Below, piece by piece: positions 31,323 through 41,900 of a stretch of DNA of 64,000 bases (positions are counted from its first letter, which is position 1; the number at the start of each line of letters is the position of its first letter). The stretch comes from Ypsolopha sequella. Taxonomy: Eukaryota > Arthropoda > Insecta > Lepidoptera > Ypsolophidae. Where the stretch lies: NCBI GenBank assembly GCA_934047225.1, contig OW204012.1, positions 14,012,001 through 14,076,000 of the forward strand, in the 5' to 3' direction. The position numbers were made by a program, and so were the translations under genes. The notes beneath the pieces were generated by a model. That model saw only the letters and a program-made list of their open reading frames with translations. It had not been told where the DNA came from and did no database searches.

Positions 31323-34136
31323 TTGTTTTCCACGGTTACGAAATTAAAACTCGACATTTTAGCTTTAAATGAAACTTGGGTGAAAGAAGGTGCAGAAATA
31401 ATCGCTCCTAAGATTGCGGGTTATTCCCTAAAGCTTCGGGCTAGATCCACGACAGTTCGAGGGGGTGGGGTAGGTTTTTATGTACGTAGAGGACTGCGTG
31501 TAAAAGTGTTGGAGCATCCAATGTCTGAACTCGAACAGATGTGGTTAGAACTCTCTATAGCCGGTGTCCGCATAGCTATAGGTACTGCCTACAGACCTGA
31601 AGAGTTCAACCGGGTTGTGGCTATCGACGCGTTGACTGAATCATTAACTACCTTTTCCTACTGTAATTACGTATTTATGCTAACGGACTTCAACACGGAT
31701 CTTTTGAGGCCGAATTCTTATAACGCAAAAAACCTTCAAAGATTCTTCCATCAACTCAATTTAGTTCAGTTAGTTACGGAACCAACCAGAATCACGGACA
31801 AATCGAGTACATTATTGGATTTGGCTATTACAGATACACCAAGCAAAGTTAAAAACGTGAACATTATTCATAATAAAATGCTTAGCGACCATGGCTTGGT
31901 ATGGTTAGATTTTGACATTAAAAAACCGAAACCTGTCACACGTTATGTTATATCCCGCCAATTAAAACTTATTGATCGAGACACTTTTGAGTTAGATTTG
32001 GCAACTATTTCTTGGTGTAATATACTAAACTTCGCTGACGTTGACTTAATGATAGACACTTTTAATAGCTATATGACCGACCTATTTAATAAGCATGCTC
32101 CTTTAAAAAAACATAAAGTTTCCGAAAAACAAAAGCCATGGATTACGGACATGGTAAGATTTATGATGGACTTGCGTGATCAAGCACTAAAAAAGGCGCA
32201 TAAAAGTAAACAGGAGAGCCACATACAATATTATAAAAGCCTGAAAAACTTGGTTAATTCGACAATACATAGGGAAAAGATAGCTTATTTCAAATTTTAT
32301 GTAAACCAAAATAAAGATAACCCCGGGAAAATGTGGAAGCATTTTAAGGAAACTTCTTCATTTTATTCCCATAAAAATACCGAAATTCCATTAGAGATAA
32401 ATGATCCGCAAAAAATAAATGAACATTTTTTAAATATACCTGGAAACGCTAATGCCGACCACAATTTACTTAATTATTATAAAACTTGTAAAGCTACAAA
32501 AAGCTTTTTTACTCTCTCCTCGGTTACCCAGGATGAAATAAAAAAAATAATATACAGCATTAAAACAAACGCAAAAGGACATGACGGCATCACTTTGGAA
32601 ATGCTACACATGACTTTACATTTTACATTGCCGGTTATTACAGCGATCGTCAACAAATCAATCGAAATGCAAAAATTTCCGCGGAGCTACAAACTTGCAG
32701 TCGTTAAACCCATACCAAAGTCAAGCAACGTCGCAAGTTTTAAGGATTTACGGCCAATAAGCGTTTTGCCACTTTTATCGAAAGTGGTCGAAAAATCAGT
32801 ACAGAAACAATTGATTAAGTATTTCTCATACGAAGAAATAATACCTAACATACAATCTGGCTTTCGTGCTGATCATGGTACCGAGACAGCCCTACTGAAG
32901 GTCACGGATGATATCCTTTTAGCCTCAGATAATGGCCTTTCAACCTTGCTCGTACTACTGGACTTTTCGCGTGCATTTGACTGCATTAACATAGAGCTGT
33001 TGGTTGCAAAACTTAAATTCTATGGTTTTTCTGACAATACTTGTAAATGGTTTAATTCATTTCTAATAGGACGATCACAGTACGTATCGACAGAAAAAGA
33101 CAGTGGGGATTCTGTTACTTCAGACGTATCTGAGTTAATAAGAGGAACACCCCAGGGATCGATTTTAAGCCCAATTCTGTTTACCATTTATACAGCAGAC
33201 ATGCCGACGCTTTTAAGCGATTGCAAGTGCCACCTTTATGCTGACGATACGCAAATTTACTATTCTTTTAAACAAGCTGACACCGCTTTAGCAGTAAGAA
33301 CGGTAAATGATGACCTAGATAGAATATTCATATGGGCCAAAAAAAACTGTTTGGTACTGAATCCCCTTAAATCAAAATGTTTAGCGTTAGGTACTAGGCA
33401 CCAAATCCATAGTGTACTACAACAGGACCCTCTTATAAAAATTAATGGTCAAAAAGTCCCATTTGTATCGGAGGCGAGAAATTTAGGTTTAGTGTACGAT
33501 GAGGAATTAAGGTTTAAGTCCCACATTGAAGAAAAAATTAGATATGCCTTTTTTAAGGTAAAAGTACTCTATGGAATTCGTGGATATCTCACTAAAGATA
33601 TAAGGGAAACCCTGATCGAGCTTTTAGTTCTGTCACCTTTTAACTACTGTAGTGCAGTTTATAGTCCACGCATAATGCAAAAAACTGTTGGCGCTATCCA
33701 AAGAGTTCAAAATGCATGCGCACGCTTCTGTTATACAATACCTAAGCGCACGCACGTCACTCCCTTTTTAAACAAGTACAATAAGTTGAATATGCAAGCA
33801 AGAACGGAGCTGCATATGGCGTGTCTCACACATAAAGTTGTATGGAATAAATGTCCAGCATATCTTTACAACAAACTGAAATTTAGAAAAGACGCCCATT
33901 GTAGACATACAAGATCCAATGATTTAAATTTACTGTGCATGCCAAAACATAGATTAGCTGGTTTTCAAGGATGTTTCACGTATAAAAGTGCGAAAATTTG
34001 GAACAATCTACCTCCGCCTATTAGAGACAAATTTATTTCAGTCGAGACATTCAAACTCAAATTGAAGCAAAATCTCTTAATAAAGCAGAAAACATTTGGA
34101 CTTTTAAAATGTCCCAAAAACCAAATAATTCGCTAA
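31323..34136 (+). CDS. LINE ORF2, endonuclease-reverse transcriptase
   Basis: 937 residues as drawn from a TTG. The frame is open back to about 31215 and reads GLLNVRSLNTGQDELF there, which is the usual N-terminal start of APE endonucleases, so the true protein begins upstream of 31323. Endonuclease motifs: L-N-E-T-W, GTAYRP, T-D-F-N (the family usually has G-D-F-N) near residue 121, and SDHGLVW near 188. RT motifs: LRPISVLPLLSK, SGFRADHGTETALL, LLDFSRAFDCI, RGTPQGSILSP and YADDTQIYY near 639. The C terminus has no RNase H. It makes the nick and primes reverse transcription on the target. All visible catalytic Asp and His residues are present. Confidence 0.9.
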   Translation: MFSTVTKLKLDILALNETWVKEGAEIIAPKIAGYSLKLRARSTTVRGGGVGFYVRRGLRVKVLEHPMSELEQMWLELSIAGVRIAIGTAYRPEEFNRVVAIDALTESLTTFSYCNYVFMLTDFNTDLLRPNSYNAKNLQRFFHQLNLVQLVTEPTRITDKSSTLLDLAITDTPSKVKNVNIIHNKMLSDHGLVWLDFDIKKPKPVTRYVISRQLKLIDRDTFELDLATISWCNILNFADVDLMIDTFNSYMTDLFNKHAPLKKHKVSEKQKPWITDMVRFMMDLRDQALKKAHKSKQESHIQYYKSLKNLVNSTIHREKIAYFKFYVNQNKDNPGKMWKHFKETSSFYSHKNTEIPLEINDPQKINEHFLNIPGNANADHNLLNYYKTCKATKSFFTLSSVTQDEIKKIIYSIKTNAKGHDGITLEMLHMTLHFTLPVITAIVNKSIEMQKFPRSYKLAVVKPIPKSSNVASFKDLRPISVLPLLSKVVEKSVQKQLIKYFSYEEIIPNIQSGFRADHGTETALLKVTDDILLASDNGLSTLLVLLDFSRAFDCINIELLVAKLKFYGFSDNTCKWFNSFLIGRSQYVSTEKDSGDSVTSDVSELIRGTPQGSILSPILFTIYTADMPTLLSDCKCHLYADDTQIYYSFKQADTALAVRTVNDDLDRIFIWAKKNCLVLNPLKSKCLALGTRHQIHSVLQQDPLIKINGQKVPFVSEARNLGLVYDEELRFKSHIEEKIRYAFFKVKVLYGIRGYLTKDIRETLIELLVLSPFNYCSAVYSPRIMQKTVGAIQRVQNACARFCYTIPKRTHVTPFLNKYNKLNMQARTELHMACLTHKVVWNKCPAYLYNKLKFRKDAHCRHTRSNDLNLLCMPKHRLAGFQGCFTYKSAKIWNNLPPPIRDKFISVETFKLKLKQNLLIKQKTFGLLKCPKNQIIR

Positions 34137-34604
34137 TCTATATTTGAGGTACTAATCTAAGTAGTTAAGCTTTCCCATATTTTTGTACATACATATACAT
34201 ACTCGTAAATACTTCGCTCATCCTTATTTTCTGTGTTCATTAGTTTAAGCAATCTCTTGGTTTTGTACTTTATAATTATTTGTAAACTTACTAGTGGAAT
34301 GGATGTAGCTGAAAATCAGCGCTATCTAAAAACTTTTTTTTTTTTTTTTGGTAGCATAAAGCTGAGCTACGTCCATTTATCAGGGTAATTCTATTTCTTA
34401 TATATATTTTTTTTTGCATAGTTTTTTTTACAATGTTTTTTGTCGTGTTTTGTTTTTTTTTTATCTTGATAATAAAGCTTTTTTTCTTTCTTTCTTTCTT
34501 TCTTTCTTTTGACAGCCAGTCATCACTGTTATTTATCCATTCTGTATTTTATTCCAAGCATTTTATAAATCAAAACTCCTACTCATTCTCGTATTTTTTA
34601 TTAA

Positions 34605-34790
34605 GGCGATATGCGAAAAAAATAAAGTTGTTTCTTTTCTGTGTATTTCATGAAATACACGGAAAATTTTAATAAATTTCTGGTATATGCATTTTGACTA
34701 TATATTTTAGGGTTTTGATATTGGAAAAGATGTTTGGATAAGTTTTCCTCGATAGAAATAATTGTTGAAATATAGGGGAATAATAAAACG
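34605..34790 (-). repeat. Interspersed repeat family beta, partial
   Basis: One end TTAAGGCGATATGCG and the TTCATGAAATACACGGAAAA block. Reversed relative to 58470-58885. Confidence 0.7.
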
Positions 34791-34801
34791 AGCGAATAGA
34801 A

Positions 34802-35194
34802 TAGTAGTTTATGCTACAAGGGCGCAAAGGAATAAATTACGAGGACGATTTAAAATACGAGCGTAGCGAGTGTTTTAAACGTAACCGAGTAATTTATTGC
34901 TTTTACGCCCGTGTATCATACTACGTTTTTCAATGCATAGTGTGAGGAAATGAAAACAAATACAATCTTGTGAACTTTAAATAATGATTGTCTCAAAAGG
35001 ATTGTATCCAGAGCCGTTAAACAGTGAAAAAAAAAGTATAACATCTATGGTACACAGGAAAGGCTGCAGGTTAGCCAACCATTGTAAATGAATTAAAAAA
35101 AATAATAATAATAAAGCCCTAGGGCAAAATAATCGACTTTCTGTTCGGTTTTGATGCATAAAAAGTGGGCCTTTACGAGCACATGAATTGAAAA
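34802..35194 (-). repeat. Interspersed repeat family alpha, copy 3
   Basis: Reverse orientation of the 1104-1494 repeat, from TAGTAGTTTATGCTA to ACGAGCACATGAATTG. Confidence 0.85.
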
Positions 35195-35282
35195 AAAACT
35201 TAGCGACTGATGATGAGACACTGTTTTGATAACTTGAGCGGTATGAAATTTATTGAAAAAGGCGTTACTTTGTGGAAGTCCA

Positions 35283-35680
35283 TCATAAATTTGTGGATAT
35301 ATTAATAATTTGCAATATTCCGCTAAACACTCTTACAATGCTATTCAAAATGCAGACTAAAGCACCGCCCGCCCTCCCGCATAAAACATGCACAAGCAAA
35401 GCAAGCAGTACGAGCACAAAAATTTTGCTGTCGAGCGGTCGGGCGGACTACACATCCCGAGGATGCCTCGTTTAGAGGCGAAACACCTGTCGATAAGTTT
35501 TTTTGCTTGTTATTTAAGATTGCTTTATTTTGTGCTCTTACTGCTTGCTTTGCTTGTGCATGTTTTATGCGGGAGGGCGGGCGGTGCTTTAGTCTGCATT
35601 TTGAATAGCATTGTAAGAGTGTTTAGCGGAATATTGCAAATTATTAATAAGTATATCCACAAATTTGAGCGGTATGAATT
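35283..35680. repeat. Large foldback with about 130-bp arms
   Basis: Left arm 35283-35421 (TTTGTGGATATATTAATAAT...), centre of about 105 bp with GTCGAGCGGTCGGG and GAGGCGAAAC, right arm 35526-35680 (reverse complement). The arms contain GTTTTATGCGGGAGG. No ORF is conserved. Confidence 0.8.
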
Positions 35681-35734
35681 TGAGTAAGCGAAAAATTAAC
35701 TAAAGTGAAGAATCCAGATCAAGCTTACAATAAA

Positions 35735-36033
35735 AAAAACCGGCCAAGTGTGAGTCGGACTCGCGCACGAATGGTTCCGTACCATTATCTATAAAAACGA
35801 CAAAAAAAAACATGTCTGTTGTATGGGAGCCCCCTTAAATATTTATTTTATTTTGTTTTTTAGTATTTGTTGTTATAGCGGCAACAGAAATACATCATCT
35901 GTGAACATTTCAACTGTCTAACTATCACGGTTTTTGAGATATAGTCTGGTGACAGACGGACAGACAGACGGACAGCGGAGTCTTAGTAATAGGGTCTCGT
36001 TGGTTACCCTTCGGGTACGGAACCCTAAAAAGT
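35735..36033. repeat. Complete compact family gamma copy
   Basis: About 300 bp with both hallmark ends, CCGGCCAAGTGTGAGTCGGA and TACGGAACCCTAAAAA. This is the shortest intact member in the window. Confidence 0.8.
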
Positions 36034-36089
36034 GGGCTGTAAATAATCCATTTTGCATACAAAAAATTTAATTGCGTGCGGCTCAATTA

Positions 36090-36330
36090 CTAAGTGTGTG
36101 ACTAAAAATACTGAGTGGGCAAATTTAAAGTATGAAATCAAAAATACTTCACCAAAAGTCAAAAAATAGGTGCTACGACGAGTGAAGCGAAGAGGAGCGG
36201 GTTAGGTTTACATGTAAGATAAAATAAGGAGCCGAGCGAAGCGGAGTGGAGCGACGCGACGTCCCTAGTTTTATTAATTAAAATTAAATTGTCACTAAAA
36301 CAGAAAACTGTTATCCCTTCTGTTAAATAC
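36090..36330 (-). repeat. Interspersed repeat family epsilon, inverted copy
   Basis: Reverse of the 8870-9350 block, including TAGGTTTACATGTAAGATAA. Confidence 0.65.
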
Positions 36331-37097
36331 TACCCCTTCATTTAACATAAAATACCGCTCACTATAAATAAATCATTTACCAAATATTGAAAAAAAGTTC
36401 AGGACCTAACGTTGACACTCAAACAAATATCAGGTCGCTCAAATATTATGAAGCTTCTCATTTTGTAATTTAAGTAATTCAAATTAATGATTTTAAGTTG
36501 CTGTTCTATTGTTTTCTCGCTACTCGCAGTCAGTCGCTCACTTATAAAACTTATAACTTATAAGTCAAATTAATTATCTTTGTCACTTGAAATTTTTCTT
36601 TACAGTCACTCGTTTTTTTACTACCCTATAAATAATAATTAATATGCCGCCTGAATTTCGAAAAAAATTTAGTTAACTTCGCGTTAGTTTAGTTTCGCGA
36701 CTAAATCTACATTTGTGACACTGATTTTGCACTCAGTGCAACTCAATCCCAAAAATAACAAACCTGTTTGCTGGACGAGGTCCTGATTGTTGCAAGATTT
36801 TGGAAAACAAATGAAAGTTTATAAAATCTGGAAATGTTAGCCATTCATTTTCTATGTATTAATAGAGGTCAGTGCATTTCTTTCTTTCAAAGTCATATAA
36901 TATTATTCTTTCATTATTAACAATGTCCATAGGAGGTACCGGGTTATTCAAAGCTCAGAATAAGAAATACTATTAGCTAGCGTGCTTATCTGACGTCCAT
37001 ATCTTGATCCCTCCAAGACAGAACACATGGGGTTACAAAAAGTTGTACATTATCAGCTACAAATAAATAAAAATGCCAAACATAAAATCTAGAATAA
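36331..37097. other. A5 downstream spacer
   Basis: AT-rich with no ORF or repeat partner recognised. Confidence 0.4.
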
Positions 37098-37103
37098 TTT
37101 ATT
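37098..37103 (-). terminator. Poly(A) signal of A5
   Basis: AATAAA on the minus strand, 18 bp after the stop codon. The same arrangement remains in the relic at 16037-16152. Confidence 0.75.
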
Positions 37104-37120
37104 CAATCACTGGTATATGA

Positions 37121-37687
37121 CTAGTAATAATTCTGACAACCACACGTTCCACCGAAGATAGAAACCTTCCCACTGGCAGGAACGCTGCCATCAAACTGGA
37201 CCATGCCAACCACTGGCAGGTTTCCATTCACCAAGGCTGTGCCATCGACTGGCAGTTCGCCTAGGAAGTTAATCTCTCCTGTCCCCTGTCCGCCAAAACC
37301 ATTACTGTTCAAACCAGCACTATTCAGGGCAACGCTGTTCAAGTGGTTCAAACCAGCGGTGTTTAGGGCAACGTTGTTCAAACCAGCCGTGTTTATAACA
37401 GCGTTGTTCAAACCGTTGTTTAGAATAGCGTTGTTTAAACCAGCTGTGTTTAAAGCAGCGTTGTTCAAACCAACAGTGTTCATAACAGCGTTGTTCAAGC
37501 CAGCGGTGTTTAGAACAGCGTTGTTCAAACCAGCGTTGTAAAGGCCACCATTATTGTAAACAATGTTGTTCAAAGCACCGTTGCTAGTAGCCAAGTTCAA
37601 TCCAGTATTGCCAAGCCCAGCAAGTGACGCCAAGTTAATGAGTTGGGCGTTTGCAGGACCACTTTGGTACTGCTGGCTGCAGACATT
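37121..37687 (-). CDS. Chorion class A protein A5, exon 2
   Basis: Eggshell structural protein. Exon 2 encodes 188 residues starting N-V-C-S-Q-Q-Y after the acceptor TTTTTCAG. With exon 1 at 47935-47985 the protein has 205 residues. Most of the left arm is a tandem of 9-10-residue units of A-G-L-N-N-A-V-L-N-T type (about 10 units). The class A central domain follows (LGELPVDGTALVNG, then NLPVVGMVQFDGSVPASGKVSIFGG), then a short tail TCGCQNYY. Cys is scarce compared with A1-A4. The ORF stays open 78 bp upstream and gives an alternative hydrophobic start M-T-Y-V-V-L-L-F, but splice-site and family structure favour the two-exon model. The fragment at 16037-16152 is its closest relative in the window. 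Confidence 0.88.
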   Translation of the reverse strand, partial: NVCSQQYQSGPANAQLINLASLAGLGNTGLNLATSNGALNNIVYNNGGLYNAGLNNAVLNTAGLNNAVMNTVGLNNAALNTAGLNNAILNNGLNNAVINTAGLNNVALNTAGLNHLNSVALNSAGLNSNGFGGQGTGEINFLGELPVDGTALVNGNLPVVGMVQFDGSVPASGKVSIFGGTCGCQNYY

Positions 37688-38413
37688 CTGAAAAAGGCAA
37701 AGTTTCCGTTGTTCACAATAACCACAGAACAGATAAGTAATAAATAACAAAACAACATAAGTCATAATGAAATCATCACGAAAGATATCCTCGACAGGGT
37801 GTCAGAGGTTTTTCTGGGTCATATTCGTAACACCTTCTTTTCACCGATAACTTTAACGTGATTTGGGTATTAATGTCGCACTTCGGGCACAAATACACTA
37901 TTCTGAGGGCATAGGTTTAGTTTAGTGTTTTCCCTCACCACCAGCAAAATAAAATTTAGTTTTTTTGTTTTATTAGTTTTTAGTACGTAACTCAGGGTTC
38001 CATAATTTCATAAAACACCCTTTTTCTTCAGATTAGCTGTTGTTTTATGAATAATAAACAAATATTTATTTGAGTTAGTAGCAAAACTCAAAAATAGGAA
38101 CAAACAATCTGATACATAAATATTGAGTGAATCTATGTGTTTAGTATATTGGTTTTCAATGCAGTTGCTCGTAAAGTTTTCTTTTTTGTGTAACAAAATT
38201 ATGCGGAAACCGACTCTTTATTTCACGTGTGAAATAAAACAGTACTGAAATCCTTTATTTCACGCGTGAAATAAAGTATTTTTTTTTAGTTTTGACTCTG
38301 TGGTGCATGGTGCAAGTCATAAAATTTAAAAAATTACAAAGATGCAAGGAGGTTTTGCTGTCCAAAAAAAAACAATTATTTATAAGTAAGTAAGTAAATC
38401 GTTTATTTGTGAG

Positions 38414-38748
38414 TGTTGCGGACAACAAGCCTGAAAGGAAGCTGGCCAGCGGACCGAGGGACGGAGCGACGAGTTAGAGCAAGAAGGCAAAATGTTGACT
38501 CGCGTCCAGGCTGGCCTACCTCAGGCGTCCTTCCTCTGGTCTCACCTCTCCGCGCTCCTTAGACATCGCGCCTACAAGCACTACACACAAGAGTAGTTTT
38601 GTGCCATAAATATAAGGCCCTATTTTTGTTATTTTCATTCACTTCAGTTTACTTGTTCACTTCACTTCTACTATCGTTTCACTTAATAAAGATTTGAAGT
38701 TTGAATACTGGGTTTTAATACAGTCCACTTCGGATCCTGACCTCAACA
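38414..38748 (+). repeat. 5' LTR of intact BEL/Pao element
   Basis: 335 bp, TGTTGCGGAC...CCTCAACA. No base difference from the 3' LTR (45234-45568) was found by eye. It has TATAAGG near 38610 and AATAAA near 38683. The target duplication GTGAG precedes it (38409-38413). Confidence 0.95.
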
Positions 38749-38751
38749 ATT

Positions 38752-38769
38752 TGGTCCTTCGAGCCGGAT
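38752..38769 (+). other. Primer-binding site of the BEL element
   Basis: TGGTCCTTCGAGCCGGAT, complementary to the 3' end (with CCA) of a tRNA-Tyr as known in animals. It starts 3 bp after the LTR. The deleted BEL at 29173-29189 has nearly the same site. Confidence 0.8.
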
Positions 38770-38811
38770 CGCAGCAAAATCGACCTTCAGGACGTCTTGC
38801 TGCCCACGGAC

Positions 38812-38932
38812 CACCCAGCCAGCAGCCAGCAGCCAGCAGCCAGCAGCCAGCAGCCAGCAGCCAGCAGCCAGCAGCCGCCAGCCGCCAGCCGCCAGCCGCC
38901 AGCCGCTAGCCGCCAGCCGCAGCCAGCACAGC
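38812..38932 (+). repeat. CAGCAGC/CAGCCGC microsatellite in the BEL leader
   Basis: About 12 units of CAGCCAGCAG type followed by CCGCCAG units, just before the gag start. Confidence 0.85.
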
Positions 38933-38933
38933 C

Positions 38934-41900
38934 ATGGTGACCACCCGGTCCCAGAGCGGAGACCGCACCACGGAGGAGCAAGCCACAGCGGAGCAAGCCG
39001 CAGCACAGCAGGCAACAGCGCAGCCAGCAACATCGGTGCACGCCGCATCGGTGCACGCCGCAGCGCTACACGCCGCAGTACTGCACGCTGCCTCGCCGCA
39101 CGCCGCACCGCCGTCCGCATCACCGCTGTCCCATGCAGTGCTGGGGACCGCTGCATCACTGCGTGACGCTGCCGCGCTTCATCCTGCATCACCGCTGCAC
39201 TCCGCAGCGCTAGACGCTGCTTTAGCGCTGCAGAGCGCCGCTGCACTACGGCCCGCTACGTCCCAGTGTTCCGCAATACTGGACGCTGCCGCATCGCTGC
39301 AAGAGGCCGCAGCCACGCAGCCCGATACCCCGCTGGGGTGCGCAGTACTGGATGCTGCCCTGACGCTTCGAAGCGCTGCCGCCGCCGCAGCCCTGGACGC
39401 ACAGCGTGCTGCCACCGCAGCGCTCCCGGTGCACCCCGCCTACCGTGGCTTGGTCTTTCACGAGCCGCCACGGTCGCCATCAGCCCCGACGACCACCTAC
39501 GGGATGCAGCTACCAGCCATCTCTACGGGGGGAGACGTCCGCGCTGCCGACCGACGCGCGCACTCACCTGTGCGCTCAGAGCGCTCTCACCGAACAACGG
39601 CGAGTACGAGAGCCCGCATCCTGAAGGAGCAGCACGAGGCGGAGGCTCAGCTTATCGAGCTTCAGCGCCAGGACCTGCAGCTCCAACAAAGGCTAATTCA
39701 GCGCACGCTGGCATTCAACGCCGCGGCGCTCGAAGCCGAGGAATCCACGCACGACGCCGACTCTGTGCACAATGACGCACGGGTCGACAGATGGATGGTG
39801 CAGAACGCAGCACACCTCAACGTTGCGCTGCCATCCACATCGACAGCCAGACCAACGACCCTGGCTTTCACCGAGACTCCCCACCAGCCCCGGTTACCAG
39901 TGACTAGCCGCCGCACACGGTTCGACGATGAAGCCGCAGCTGATCGCCGCCCGCCAGCGCTCTACGATGAGCGCCAGCTCCATGCTCCACCGACCATTGA
40001 GCAACGCCCCGCGGCCGACAGCTTCACACCAGCGCTCTATGGTGAGCGCCGGCACCACACCTCGCCAACCGTCGTGCCCCACCTCACTGACGAGGCCACA
40101 GCCAATCGCCGCCCGCCAGCGCTCTATCATGAGCACCGGCCCCCGGCTCCACTCCAAGCAGAGGACCGCCACCTGCGGTCTCCCACAGAGCACCGCCGCC
40201 GGCAGTCACCTTCGCCACCACCGGCGGAGCGACGACGCCGCTCCACGACGCCTTCCCAGCGCGGTCAAGGCATCGACCGCTTGGTGGAGGCACTGGAGAG
40301 AATGTCCCGTGGCCGAGCACCCCCGCGCCAGTCATCGGATCTACCAGCATTCACCGGTGCACCAACTGAGTGGCTGCCATTCAAGGCAGCTATGCGGGAG
40401 TCGACGCAGCTGTATCACTTCTCGCCCATTGAGAACATGGCGCGCCTGCGCAACTGCCTGAAGGGCGACGCCCGGGAAGCTGTCGTCGGCCAGCTCCACT
40501 CAACCACCGACCCCGAGAGCATCATGCGGACATTGGAGCAATGCTTCGGCCGCACCGAGGTCATCGTGGACCGAGCCTTGGACGACCTGCGTCGCCTGCC
40601 TCGACCGGGCCCAGCCGCATCGGAGCTCAACACGTTCGCTGTAAGGGTGTACAATATCTTGTGCATCCTGAAGAATGTGGACCGCAAGGGGTACATCCAC
40701 ACCCCAATGCTGGCACGGGAGACGCTGGACAAACTGAGCCCACACCTCAAGTCACGCTGGTGTGACTACGCTCACGATCACGCCGACCCCAGCGCGTCGG
40801 AGTTTGAGCTACTGTCCCGCTTCCTGATGCGAGAGGCCGACCGAGCGCTGCAGTATATGTTTACGGCAGCGCCCGCACCCGCAACAAAGGCCCCACCGAA
40901 GACGCCCGCACCAGCACCGGCACGCCGACCTGAGCGACGGCGGGAGTCCGCTGCCTACACAGCAGCCGAGACAGAGACAACGGCGACGCCGCCGTGCCTC
41001 TGCTGTGGCGCTGAGCACCGAACCACGTCATGCCGCAAGCTGCGCGGTATGACTGTCGACGCCCGCTGGGAGTGGGCACGCTCGTCCAACACCTGCTTCC
41101 GATGTCTGGTGAGCAAGCATCGCAGGGACCGGTGCAAGGCGAGACCCTGCGGCATCAACGGCTGCACACGCCCACACAACACGCTGCTGCACTCTGACGT
41201 GCCGGCCGCCAACCCAGCAACTGCTACGGGGGGAGCCCCCACTGCGGCTCTCCAACCAGCACCACCTGCCTCACCAGCACCCACGGCCAGCTCTGAGGCC
41301 GTGCTCTCCATCTGCGCACCGAACACGGCCCGCAGCGTGCTGCTGAAGGTGTGCCCCGTCACCATCACTGGACCCACCGGGACCGTGAACACACACGCCA
41401 TTCTTGACGAGGGGTCTACCATTACCCTCGTCGACGAAGACCTGGCGCGCCAGATCGGCGCCGATGGACCCGCAGACCCTCTCAACATAAGAGGAGTCAA
41501 CGCTGTCTGCAAGCAGCCGGACAGCCGCCGCATCAGCCTCTGCATCAGAGGCCGAGATGAAGCCGACGTCCACACCATCTCCGCACGCACCATGAGCAGA
41601 ATTAACCTGCGCAGCCAGGCAGTGCCCAGAGATGTCACGCAGTACCCACACCTGCGTGGCCTCCATCGGGCCTGCTACGCGACGGCAACACCGCGCATCC
41701 TGGTTGGAGCAGACAACTGGCACCTGATGGTGTCACGCCGGCTGCGGCAGGGCCAAACTCACGAGCCCGCCGCCTCACTCACCGGCCTGGGCTGGGTCAT
41801 CTACGGGACCCTGCCACGCCTTCTGACACGGGAGGACTCCGACGCAGCGGTGCTGCACATATCTGCGCCCGAGCATCCCGTCATCTACCCCACGACCCTG

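Larger units (their letters stand above)
29642..34509 (+). mobile_element. Two-ORF non-LTR retrotransposon, probably full length
   Basis: 5'UTR from about 29642, ORF1 29948-31189, ORF2 about 31215-34136, a short 3'UTR, AATAAA near 34470 and a tail of TTTC units to about 34509. Both ORFs are open, so the copy is probably young. It has the general plan of the CR1/Jockey group with Daphne-like RT blocks (clade is inference). The 5' end was not fixed by a target duplication. Confidence 0.8.
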
